Shown here: positions 21,374 through 31,248 of the stretch, one piece after another
Layout of the letters: every line of letters starts with the position of its first letter
Numbering within the stretch: position 1 is the first letter of the stretch
NCBI GenBank assembly: GCA_027604185.1
Contig: JADGKB010000077.1
Location: 1-64,000, forward strand
DNA length: 64,000 nt
Direction of reading: 5' to 3'
Source of the DNA: Boothiomyces macroporosus
Lineage: Eukaryota > Chytridiomycota > Chytridiomycetes > Rhizophydiales > Terramycetaceae
Notes under the pieces: model-generated
Told to the model about the DNA's origin: nothing
The model's database searches: none
What the model saw: only the letters and a program-made list of their open reading frames with translations
Made by a program: the position numbers and the translations under genes

Positions 21374-21811
21374 ATGTTGTCCTCGACAAGCGTAGAGAAA
21401 CTGGCAAAAAAGCTGCAGTCACTGGCAGAGGACGTTTACTTTTTACCGCAAGAGTCGTTAAGAATACTATGGGATGCAGCAGAGGAAGCAGAGCTAATCA
21501 CTATGCTATCACAAGTAAACTTGGATGAATACGAAGATCATTTACCCTCACAACAGTATCCAGAAAAGCACGGAAATACTTGGGAAACAACAGACATCCT
21601 TACTCTTGATTCACTACTCAAAGACCCCACAGTTGACATACAGTATATCGCTACTTTTATGGAACGCACTGATAATAGTATTTTGTTCAAAGGGTGCTCG
21701 TTGATTGCGCTTAAAGTAGATAGAGGGTATACACTAGAGAGAGCGTTCAAGACTTATCACTACAAAATACCTTGTGAAAAGTTTATGGAGTACATGCAAA
21801 ATTTAACCTAA
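21374..21811 (+). CDS. Unrecognised 145-residue protein
   Basis: Single-exon ORF 32 bp after COQ1 on the same strand. Predicted mostly helical and acidic in the middle (LDEYEDHLPSQ), with a C-terminal helix-rich part (IQYIATFMERTDNS, RGYTLERAFKTYHY). No signal peptide or TM segment. I do not recognise a family. Codon use resembles its neighbours and the frame is intact, so it is probably real. Confidence 0.55.
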   Translation: MLSSTSVEKLAKKLQSLAEDVYFLPQESLRILWDAAEEAELITMLSQVNLDEYEDHLPSQQYPEKHGNTWETTDILTLDSLLKDPTVDIQYIATFMERTDNSILFKGCSLIALKVDRGYTLERAFKTYHYKIPCEKFMEYMQNLT

Positions 21812-21915
21812 GTTTCTGTATAATAATAAAATCAATCGGCTGAGATTCGGTTTACATTGCGGATGCTTTTGGTTGTTGTGACTTTCAAACACTTGCATTC
21901 AACATCTGATAGCAG

Positions 21916-22024
21916 TTCAACATCAATCCAAAAGTAGCTCTAATTCAACATCAATCCAAAAGTAACTCTAATTCAACAGCTATTCAACAGTAACTCTAAT
22001 TCAAAAGCTATTCATTCGCAGGCA
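21916..22024. repeat. 28-bp tandem repeat upstream of UPF0598 gene
   Basis: Units 21916-21943 and 21944-21971 differ at one base; 21972-21999 is a diverged third copy, and a partial fourth follows. The shared core is ttcaacatcaatccaaaagt and ctctaa. The array ends about 20 bp before the start codon at 22043, so it lies in the promoter or 5' leader. Confidence 0.8.
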
Positions 22025-22042
22025 AAACCTTTTTTCACTCAA

Positions 22043-22656
22043 ATGTCCAAACAAGCAAGAAAACTACGCGAGTATTTCTACACTATTGATATACATGGAC
22101 AGCTCTTTCTAGCAGACACAAAGCACAAGAACTTTACCTCTTGCTTCAAAGAACCCAAATTCCTGAATTTCTTCTACAACCGAATCCAAAGAAATACCCT
22201 TAAATACCCCAACTTGTTTCCATACGTTTCCCTATGCAACAATGAAATCAACTATATCCGGCCCGCATTATGTATATAATACTAATTATAGCTCCGATAG
22301 TGTTTCATACTCTAAGAGACGATACATTGTTTTATGCCGGGAATTTAAACGTGAAGTTTGAGCCGGAATTAGTAACAGTAAACAACGACGGTTACTTTTA
22401 CTATCCATTCGAAAAGGCGTTGTATTATCCACAAGATGAACTACGAGAAATCAAATTCAAGAATGTGAATAATCAAGTGCTGGACTGGGGGATACATGAA
22501 TACCTCCAAGAATTAGAGCTACTGGAAAAGAAAGGAAAAGACGGAAATGGATTTGGGTTACTGAAATCATCATTGGTATTGAACGAATTAGCGGGTGGGT
22601 TAGAACACGAATATTTTGTATACAAGAACAAAAAGTTTCCGTTTAATTGGATATAA
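22043..22656 (+). CDS. UPF0598 (C8orf82-like) family protein
   Basis: Exons 22043-22271 and 22292-22656 with a 20-nt intron; 197 residues, matching the family size. Family hallmarks: REYFYTIDIHGQLFLADTK, HKNFTSCFKEPKFLNFF, PYVSLCNNEINYIRP, and across the splice LSPIVFHTLRDDTLFYAG. Later comes VKFEPELVTVNNDGYFYYPF. UPF0598 members are often assigned to mitochondria but have no established function. The stop is one base from the stop of the convergent FRG1 gene. Confidence 0.85.
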
Positions 22657-22657
22657 T

Positions 22658-23439
22658 TTATTTGCAAAACTTGTCTGGTTTCAATAAAGCTCTTCTGTTC
22701 AATAGCTCTTCATTCAGTCTTCCTTCTTTCTTTGCTTTTGCCAGACCGTCAACGTTCCTGGTAAGATCCAAGAGTTCCTTTCTACCAAACGAGTGCATCT
22801 TTTCCAGTTTCTCAATCTCCAAAGAGACTGCACTCACATGCACTTTTTTCTCTATTCTACATTAATAAAACTTACCTGTGAATATACTGCATCTTGATTT
22901 GAAACACTTCGTTATCAGTAATTTGCTCTGAATCGCACCTGATTGTTCCATCATTATAAGAGAGATACTGCCCCCAGTAATTCTGCAAAGCGAATCCGTT
23001 CTTTTGTTTAATTACATTCCAACTCTCAGCAGGACCAACTATGTTAGTATAAAGTACCAGCTTCCATTTCGCATGAAATTACTCCAAATTTGTCTGAAGA
23101 CAGGTACTTGTCAAAACAGTTTTTAAACGTGAATTTGTTGTTTACTTGATGAATTACCCATACTTGGGAAGCTACCCATGGGACACTGTCCTCTAGTGGT
23201 AGCGGAACTGGCGGTTGGTCTTCATGCGGTACTGGTTTGAACGACACTTTTGTAGTGGATTGAACGGCGTTCAACAGATTTAGATGGTGGATAATTATTG
23301 ATGGCCCGTTGATACTCTCTGCTGTTTGACACACCATCCATCCCTGTTCTTCTTTTTCCTTTTCCTCCACTGGTTGCCTTTTCTTGCTCTTTTTCTTTAC
23401 TTTCTCTTGTCCTTTGAATTTCAATTTTGTCGTTTTCAT
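22658..23439 (-). CDS. FRG1-like nuclear RNA-associated protein
   Basis: Exons 23058-23439, 22876-23038 and 22658-22856; introns 19 and 19 nt; 247 residues (human FRG1 258). Basic N-terminus (KLKFKGQEKVKKKSKKRQP), then the fascin-like beta-trefoil: GWMVCQTAESINGPSIIIHH, CFDKYLSSDKFGVISCEMEA, then after splicing VGPAESWNVIKQKNGFALQN. The C-terminal IEKKVHVSAVSLEIEKLEK and FGRKELLDLTRN are family-like. FRG1 is associated with spliceosome and nucleolus in animals. Convergent with UPF0598. Confidence 0.88.
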
Positions 23440-23562
23440 GATCAGAAAAAAGTTACTTTTTAAAAAGCTTTATATCTTGGATACTATTGGTTAGAAATGG
23501 CTAATTTCTTCAAATGATTGGTTAGAAAACAGTTTGGTTTTGATTGGTTAAAAAGTTCAAGT

Positions 23563-24556
23563 TTATTTCTTGGAAACGCTTCCCTGATATTTCTTTAAAT
23601 CGTTATTGGCACCAGTAATCAAGCGAACAAGGTTGTTTACTTCAAGTGGAAAAATCTTTAACGCGGTAGTTAATTTGACATAGAATGGTAAATAGATTTC
23701 TTGTCCTTGACCGCTTTCCAAAATATCAATAATCTTGTCAACGACCATCTCGGTTTCTAACTGCGGTGTGAGGTAGGGATATTGGTGATCTACCCCTAGA
23801 AACATTCCTGTATTGACTAGCCCGGGATATACAGTAGACACTTGTACTTTGCTATATTAATACAATTTACCCCAATAACTCTTGGCGAAGCGATTCCATA
23901 TACCCAGCAACAGCAAACTTTGAACACGAGTAGTCAACACTATAAGCGGCACCAACTATTCCCATTACAGACGATATCGAAACCTAGTTAAATAATATTA
24001 CTATATGCCCCTTGTTACTAACCAAATCATTCAAAAACTGTTTCAACAGGTAAAAATGAGCAAGCACGTTGACTTGAATAGTCCTCTCAATCTCTTCAAT
24101 ATCTGCATCTTTGAATAGCTTACCAGCAACAATGCCAGCATTATTTATCAAAACAGTTGGATTAATACCTACACAAGCCTTCTTTACATTCTCTTTATCC
24201 GCCAAATCGCATTTTCTAAATACTAGATGTTCATGGTTGATTGGACACTCTATGCGGTCAAAAACCACCACTTTAGATCCCTTATCCAAACATTTTTGAA
24301 CCAACTGTTTTCCAATACCATGCGATCCGCCTGTAATCACTATAGTCTGATTAGTCCAGTTTATTGGCTTGCGAGTAAGGTATCGGTACAGTGAAAGCGA
24401 GAATGTTGAAAGTGCAAGAGTGAAACAGAGTAGTGGGAATAGAAATCCGACTGGGATCAGTGATATTGTTAACCAGATGATTGGTGAAAATATAACGTCT
24501 AGGAATAGTAGAGAGTAGATTTTCTCTAGTAATGCGTTTACCTGCAGTGGAGTCAT
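23563..24556 (-). CDS. Membrane-anchored short-chain dehydrogenase/reductase (17-beta-HSD11/RDH10-like)
   Basis: Exons 24002-24556, 23871-23983 and 23563-23851; introns 18 and 19 nt; 318 residues. Two N-terminal hydrophobic segments suggest ER or lipid-droplet anchoring. The Rossmann core has VITGGSHGIGKQL (TGxxxGIG), CDLADKENV, TVLINNAGIVAG and the catalytic Ser/Tyr/Lys spread over the first junction: GHI|VSISSVMGIVG and YSVDYSCSKFA. PGLVNTGMF follows. The 18-nt first intron (23984-24001) is among the shortest here. Substrate (retinoid, steroid or lipid) cannot be told. Stop of the next gene lies 21 bp upstream on the same strand. Confidence 0.85.
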
Positions 24557-24577
24557 AAAAAAAAGTAAAATACAAAA

Positions 24578-26756
24578 TCAACTGTATTGAAAATTCCAAA
24601 AATCAGGCCTACCTCCCATCGCTACATCTTGTAGTTTAAGAGCAAAGTAATTGGCAGCTGGCCATACACCAGCATTGCGCAACAGGCATGGGAGAATATT
24701 GGTGCTTACTATGGTAGATAAGCTATTCGATACTTCAGTGTCAACTGGTTCAGTTCTATGAGCGATCAATGCACTAGAGGCTATTATAAAACTTATTAGA
24801 GCTGAAGTCGCGCAAGCATACAGTGGCGAAGGAACATTTGGGTTGAGCGAGAGATTATACAAGTTTTTCAAGTCATTCTGATCATATTCTGATATTCCAT
24901 ATGGAGAATCGTTTGGATACAGTGGAATATAACCACATTTGTACATGAATTCTAAAGCACGTACAGTTGCATACATTACATCCTTTGGTGTATATATCTC
25001 TGCTTTCCCAGCTTCCAAAGCGAATTTTTCTGTGCACTTGTTTTGTACCAATGGAAGATGGACATAGGTAAGAATTGCAAAATTAACTAGTAGACCATTA
25101 CAGCATTCTACCGACAACCTGGCTAGTTGTGAAGGTATCTGATCTACTGCTGTATTTCCTGGAGCAAATTGTTCTAAAGAAGGAATAAGATTGAATCCAT
25201 GTGGTACAGAGTGTAGCATCACCAGAATTTCATTGTGCATTTCTTTTCCTTTCTTTCCTGCTTCATAAGCATTAGTTTTAAATTTTTGTGATCTGGAAAA
25301 TCTGACGGCTCTTCTTAGATTACGCATACAGAACTCTTCCTTTTCTACAAAATCAAAGGAAATCCCAGAAAAGTAATGCCTGGTTTCATTAAGATCGTCA
25401 AACATTAGGGCTAGATTAGATTTCTCCCATATTGTATTTTTTGCCAAGTGAGTCTTTAATTTCCTTTGCTTTGGTTGCTGGATTGGGTGCTTGCTTCCAA
25501 TGACCTCGTGCAAGTCCGGATAATTTGATTCATCCATCATAAATCCAGCACCAGTTGCAATTGATGCAAACGTATCAACCATCATCAGCATATTCCACAA
25601 AGCATATCTCTCCTTTCTGTCTCTTTTTGAAAGAGATTTCTCTTGAGCAATGAGATTCTGATTTCCCATGATTGAAACTAAATCATCAACCGTGATCATG
25701 GAATTGTCCAAAGTGTCAGAGAATGTAACTGGATTAAAGATATTCTTTGCTTGTCCTTTTTGGAATGCCTCCGAGATGAATGTGATTGCTTCCGCTGTTT
25801 TGCCAATGCAAAACAGGGTCATCGCGTGAACTAAGCAGGCCCTAATATCATCGTACGCTTCTTGGTGTGATTGGGTGGCTACATCGACATTGGTAGTAAG
25901 ATGTAATTTATATACTTCTGCAACCCGTAGTCTATCTGCAAACGAAATGGTAGTCAGATTACCAAAAAGTTGCGGATGATTGGATACAAACACCGCATGG
26001 AAAAACATTGCGTTCTTTAACTTGTGTGACAGCTGAATATCCCTTTGGTTAATCGTCGAGTACCTTGATGCAGGGTGAACAAGACGCTCTTCAGAATCAA
26101 ATGTGCTGCCAATATAAAACAATGAAGTGAGAGAAATAAGGTGGTTCTCCAGATCGTCTTCATTAGAGTAAGTTGGAGAAAGTGGAACGATGCTGACTGG
26201 AGTTGGGATAAACGGCTGAGACTGTTTGGGTATAAATGCATTGTCGGTAAAGAATGCTGATTATTAAAAAGAATTACATAGATCCGGCTCCATAAATCCG
26301 GCACTAAAGTGATTATTTGTATGATACCCATTGCCCATATAATTGGTTTTCTGATACTGATTCCCTCGATGTTGCGGTATTTCAGAGGGCGACAGGACCT
26401 TTTCAGTCGCTACTAATAAATTCTTTACTCTTTCATCAACTGGTGCTTGCACATTGGTTTGTAACTGTGTAAGTGGTTTTAACATTGCCTCGACACTCTC
26501 TAATCTGGATAGTAACGCTTGGGACAGTGCGGTTTGTGAATTTCTACATGAAAAAGAGAGTACCGTATTGCAGGCCCTTCCGAATACCCACATTGAGCAG
26601 CTCCGTCTCTGTGTTTCCTCGATGTCTTCATGCACGGTGAACATATTGGGCGGACACCATCGCACTGCGGTTAATTTCACTTACCTTTCGCTTTCGCAAT
26701 CTGCATACATCGCATGCCTGTTTGGGTCGCTTTGTCGCTGGTGGTGTTGTATTCAT
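24578..26756 (-). CDS. Fungal Zn2Cys6 transcription factor
   Basis: Exons 26685-26756, 26564-26664, 26278-26543 and 24578-26256; introns 20, 20 and 21 nt; 705 residues. The binuclear zinc cluster spans residues 15-49: CDVCRLRKRK, then across the splice CDGVRPICSPC and a sixth Cys in AAQCGY. A short coiled segment (LLSRLESVEAMLKPLTQLQ) follows, then the middle homology region (HPASRYSTINQRDIQLSHK, EAYDDIRACLVHAMTLF). This is a fungal-specific class of DNA-binding protein and the best single clue to the organism. Target genes are unknown; the adjacent permease is one possibility. Confidence 0.92.
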
Positions 26757-26913
26757 TACTTGCTATTTTTTAGGGAGGTTCAAGCCACCTAAAAAATCAC
26801 CTTTGTTTGGAGCTCATGTTTGAAACGTCACACCGTCAAACAAGCGTGCCACATCCGAGATACACTCTGTCGATCAAGCAGTGCTGTATGAAAACTATTA
26901 ATCCGCTTTATTA

Positions 26914-28459
26914 TTATAGTATTATTTTGTCCAGTGGAACCAGTTCAGAGTTGAATTTGAGCTTGTGGTATAAAAACAATCCAATAAAGAACGGGACTCC
27001 TGAAAAGGTAATGATAAACTGCATTGCGGGGTTTTCGGACTGTATTGCTGCATACCCTTGAGCGCATATGATTGCGATACCCAACAAGATCGCAATGATT
27101 GGTCCAGCCGGATAAAATGATGACTGGTACACAAGGACGCTTAGATCTATGGATTGCGCTTTAAATGCACCTCTAAATCTAATATGAATAAGAGCAATTG
27201 ATATCCACGTCAATATTCCAGAAACTCCAGTTATACTTATCAAATAAGTAAATACTAATCCATCTCCCAGTACAATTCCAAGAAAGGAAAGACATCCGAT
27301 ACCGACTGTAGCTATTAAACTGTAAACTGGCACCCCACTCTTTGTTACTTTTCCAAAGATAGATGGGGCTTTACCTTCTTGGGCCATTGCCATCAGCGTT
27401 CTAGATGCTGCGTACAATGCAGAATTCCCAGCACTCAACACGGCTGTGAATACTACTCCGTTCATTAAATGCGCGGCAAAACTCATCCCTGCCTTTTGAA
27501 ATACAAGGGTGAATGGTGCAACAGTAATGTCATTTGAAATAGAAGCATTCAACAGATTTGGGTCGTCATTTCTGATGGTTAATCCCATTACGAATATCGA
27601 ACACAAAAAAAAGAAACTAGAATGAATAAGAACTTACCTTATCCTCCAAAAGGTGTTCTTGATTGCCTTTGGAATGGTCTTTTCCGGTTCTTTGGCTTCC
27701 CCGGCTGTAATTCCTACCAATTCAGTACCGCCGAATGAAAAGAATGCCATCAAGAATACATTGAATATCCCAACTATTCCATTTTTAATCGGAGCTCCTT
27801 CTATGTCCCAATACTTGAATCCCAGGTAACCTTCAGATCCAACGTATCCCAAATCCAATATTATCCCAACAATAATAAATAATATAATTGCTAATACTTT
27901 GACAATAGCCAGCCAATACTCAGATTCTCCAAACCCTTTCGCTCCAAAACAATTAACAGTGAATAAAAATGCTAGAATAACAACAGCTGATATCCAGGTA
28001 GGTATATTTGGTATCCAGAACGATAGGATCATGCTTGCAGCATTTACTTCAGAAGCTAATATTAAATTAAAATACGAAAGGAAACAGCCCATTGCAGCCA
28101 GTAATTCCAACCAAGGGAAAACCCAAGTGCGGGGTGTACGTATCTACTTGCATATGTAGTAAATGATCCTGACACTGGCAAATAAGTTGCAAGCTCTCCA
28201 AGTGAAGTCATTACTACGTAAACCATGATTCCAACAATCCCATAGCCTATCAAAGCCCCTAATGGTCCTGCTGATGATATCGTTGCTCCTGAAGCTATAA
28301 ATAATCCCTTTGTTAATAACTATTACAGTCCCAATAGTTCCCTATATTAACAATATTTACCCCTATGGCTATCATCTGTATATGGCGGGAAGATAGCTGT
28401 CGCTCAACCCTCGGCAGCGACACTATTTCAATATCTTGCAACAGCGGGGTGGATTCCAT
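26914..28459 (-). CDS. YAT-family amino-acid permease
   Basis: Exons 28361-28459, 28327-28341, 28076-28307, 27638-28055 and 26914-27616; introns 19, 19, 20 and 21 nt; 488 residues, about 12 TM segments. Exon 2 is only 15 nt and encodes GTIGT of the family motif HIQMIAIG-GTIGT-GLFIASGA. Later hallmarks: LGFSLGWNYWLQWAVSF, FFSFGGTELVGITAGEAKEP, KAIKNTFWRIS, and LSAGNSALYAASRTLMAMA. It probably imports amino acids across the plasma membrane by proton symport; specificity is not visible. A perfect 14-bp palindrome lies about 85 bp before the start. Confidence 0.92.
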
Positions 28460-28541
28460 TTTTTAAAAAAAGTTTAAGTTTGCTTACCTAATATTGACCG
28501 CTGATTTCACAATAGAAAATTTCCTAAAAAGTGTTGTGATG

Positions 28542-28555
28542 ATGCAATATTGCAT
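28542..28555. promoter_or_regulatory. 14-bp perfect palindrome upstream of permease
   Basis: The sequence atgcaatattgcat is its own reverse complement and sits in the 258-bp gap between the permease start and the NDP kinase stop. The core GCAATATTGC also occurs at 63852-63861 upstream of the sugar 3-dehydratase gene. It could be a binding site for a dimeric regulator; this is only inference. Confidence 0.3.
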
Positions 28556-28717
28556 TTGAAAGGCTACCCATTCCCGATACCAACTCGATCGCCGTCCATC
28601 TCTGTACTAGTAGGGTTATCTAGCCGATTTATATCTTTAAACTAAAATCAAAGGAATTCAAAATGAATTTATTCAACTAGTTTTGGGAAATGACCCATTC
28701 AGCGTTACCAACTATGG

Positions 28718-29416
28718 TTAATTTAGCTTACATTCCCAGTCATAGACTTCATTAGATCCGAACCACAATGGGATTTCGATATTTGCGGATTCAAAGCTGT
28801 CACTTCCGTGGATAATGTTGCGTCCCACAGAGATACAGTAATCACCTCTGATAGTACCTGGTTCAGCTTGAAGCGGGTTAGTGGCACCAATGATACGTCT
28901 TCCTTGCTTGATAACATCAGGGCCTACATCAGTAGAAATTACCTTCCCACACCATAGCAATAACAGGAGCTAAATTAGCAAAGCAGTACCTTTTCCTGAA
29001 GTCATGTAGTCAACTAATCCTTTAAAGAATGGTCTGGCTTTCAAGTCAGCATAGTGAATTTCAGCCAATGCTCTGGAAGGTACAATGGCCTTCAATCCAA
29101 CCAACTTGTAGCCTTTTTCTTCAAATCGTTGAATGATCTTTCCAACAAGTCCTCTTTGGGTACCATCTGGCTTTACAGCAATAAAAGTGCGTTCGATTCC
29201 ACCTTGAACACCTGCGTGAGATTTTACTTCAACTGGCTTTACTGGTTTCTTTGCATCAGCCAATAATGGGGATTGTTGTGCAAGAATTGCAGCAACCAAG
29301 ACACTTGTCCCTACAATTGCACCAAGTCTCATTTTGTTTTGTTGTTTAGGTATAGTGTGTTGTGATCTGGTTTGTAATCTGGTAGATCGGAGAGCTTTGG
29401 TGAACTGCTTGAACAT
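28718..29416 (-). CDS. Mitochondrial nucleoside diphosphate kinase
   Basis: Transfers the gamma phosphate between nucleotides. Exons 28990-29416, 28943-28969 (27-nt microexon) and 28718-28923; introns 20 and 19 nt; 219 residues. The start [20 protein letters not shown] gives a basic mitochondrial presequence, followed by a hydrophobic segment ([18 protein letters not shown]) that suggests inner-membrane anchoring or intermembrane-space sorting. Kinase motifs: [43 protein letters not shown] and the active-site histidine in NIIHGSDS. An in-frame ATG 63 nt upstream is less likely. Confidence 0.93.
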
Positions 29417-29831
29417 TTTGGATGAAAAAAAATGAGCGTGTTTCTTGGAATCATGAAATGTGTAGGATCCCAATACCATGCTGGAGATAAATATATTATC
29501 GCCGTTTGGGTGCGTCTCTGTTTCTGAGTGTGTTTGTTAACCTACTGAATATGGAAGGATTTCACCTTTAATTTCATGCAATTCAAATTTTTTATTGCCA
29601 CTCTTGGGTTCCAATTCTAGTTGAAATCTCATAGAATCAATTCCAACTCGAATCTAATGTAACCATCAAGCTACAGCCTTGATCTCAACTGGGACTACGA
29701 ATCCCCATTTTGAATACCAAATTTCCCTCGGTTCTACTTATAGAAACCTTGCTTCCTATAATGCATGTTCAAAGACTCCAAATCACCTTTGTGGTCACCT
29801 GCCATTCCCTCCAAAAAGGAAACGAGTGGCA
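29417..29831. promoter_or_regulatory. Divergent intergenic region (NDP kinase / DUF3712-like gene)
   Basis: A 415-bp gap. An in-frame stretch without ATG precedes the plus-strand start, but there is no upstream ATG in that frame. Several short tcaatt/caactcgaatct-like repeats occur near 29590-29660. No RNA gene recognised. Confidence 0.35.
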
Positions 29832-31199
29832 ATGTCTTTTTTCCACAAGATGACTTTTGAAAAGGGAGATGTAAAAGGCTACCATGTATACACAGATATA
29901 GACGATAAAATAGAACCGCAAGGATGTATTGATTGGTGGGTTGGTCCTCCGGAGCTGAGAAAACGATATTGTGGAAGGCGAATGACTGGATGCCAATTCT
30001 ATTGTTTAAATATTTGCTCATTCCTAGCAATTATATTCACCACAGTGTTTCTAGTTGTTTATTTGATTCTAATTCCGAATGCAATTCAAGCTCAAATTGG
30101 GTCAGGTTCAGTTGATGCTGCAACAATCAATACCTTGAATTTCACTGATGCGACAAATACCTCCACCGGCTTTTATGTTGATATGGTTATAAAGAAGCCC
30201 TCCTTTATTCCTGGCCATGTAGTATTGCACGGACCGACTGAATTCCTCCTTGGCGATCCAAACAACTTTGGCAGTGGGTGCGCAGTTCTACTGATTAACG
30301 ATACCATATCTGTGGCAACATATCAAGATACGCCTTTAGGAATTCCTGGGAATATTACAATCACTGATATGACTACCATGCAGAATATTCTAGCTGGTAA
30401 ATCAAACTACAAACTTGGAATCTCTACTTCTTGGACAATTACATACTGGGGAATCCAGTGGTACAAGAATTTGAAATTGCATTCAGTTTATGATATGAGT
30501 CCAGATTCACCAGCGTTTGCTTTTTCAATCAATTCCAATCCATTCCCTAGGGCAATCAGAGCTGATAATCTCAGTAATTACATTTTAACGTTAGACCAAG
30601 CAATAAGAAATGAATACAATGTCAGCCAGCTAATTTCACTTGGGCCAGGATTGCCTGATTTGTATCTAGATGAGCTTGTGCTGGATAATTATGATGGAAC
30701 CAAATTAGTTTTCAACACAACTGCTTCTTTTGAAAATCCAATGAAGACTCAAATGAACCTTACTTATATGCAAGTTTCGCTAGGTGCACAACAGCCTTTG
30801 ATGACTGTAAAATTGGAAAAACAAGGTGGTGACAACTGGGAGTTGGCTTACCCATTTGGCATTATTTTCCGAAAGAGCGTAATGACAGTGCCTTTGACAG
30901 TTACTTTGGCGTTTCTACAGCCGCAACAGGATTTCATGTCTTCGCTTACTTTTCTAGGAAACGCCTTTCAAGCTGAAAACTCTACACTTTTTGGACCGTT
31001 CGACATAATCCCCCGATCTAAGGGATTCATATTTGGCAATATATCTCGGGACATGCAGATTGCCCTTCCAAAAGGCAGTATCTTGACTGCACTTGAGCAA
31101 TTCAAGGGCGTGCTTGCGCAAGCGCTGGCAACCCAAGCGCAAAAAAATAGCAGCAGCGACATCATGAACATACTCAAACAAATATTTACCAATCATTAA
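29832..31199 (+). CDS. Membrane-anchored LEA2/DUF3712-like protein
   Basis: Single-exon 455-residue protein. A cytosolic N-terminus of about 65 residues is followed by one TM helix (LAIIFTTVFLVVYLILIPNA) and a large lumenal or extracellular beta-rich region with many N-glycosylation sequons. It contains repeated LEA2-like strands (FYVDMVIKKPSFIPGHVV, GIPGNITITDMTTMQNIL, GPGLPDLYLDELVLDNYDG). Fungal DUF3712 proteins, including vacuolar Tag1, have this layout. The assignment rests on pattern only. The start is the first in-frame ATG. Confidence 0.55.
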   Translation: MSFFHKMTFEKGDVKGYHVYTDIDDKIEPQGCIDWWVGPPELRKRYCGRRMTGCQFYCLNICSFLAIIFTTVFLVVYLILIPNAIQAQIGSGSVDAATINTLNFTDATNTSTGFYVDMVIKKPSFIPGHVVLHGPTEFLLGDPNNFGSGCAVLLINDTISVATYQDTPLGIPGNITITDMTTMQNILAGKSNYKLGISTSWTITYWGIQWYKNLKLHSVYDMSPDSPAFAFSINSNPFPRAIRADNLSNYILTLDQAIRNEYNVSQLISLGPGLPDLYLDELVLDNYDGTKLVFNTTASFENPMKTQMNLTYMQVSLGAQQPLMTVKLEKQGGDNWELAYPFGIIFRKSVMTVPLTVTLAFLQPQQDFMSSLTFLGNAFQAENSTLFGPFDIIPRSKGFIFGNISRDMQIALPKGSILTALEQFKGVLAQALATQAQKNSSSDIMNILKQIFTNH

Positions 31200-31248
31200 A
31201 TAAAAACATGTATCTTTGTTGGTCCAGAATTTGTCCAAATTAATTCTC

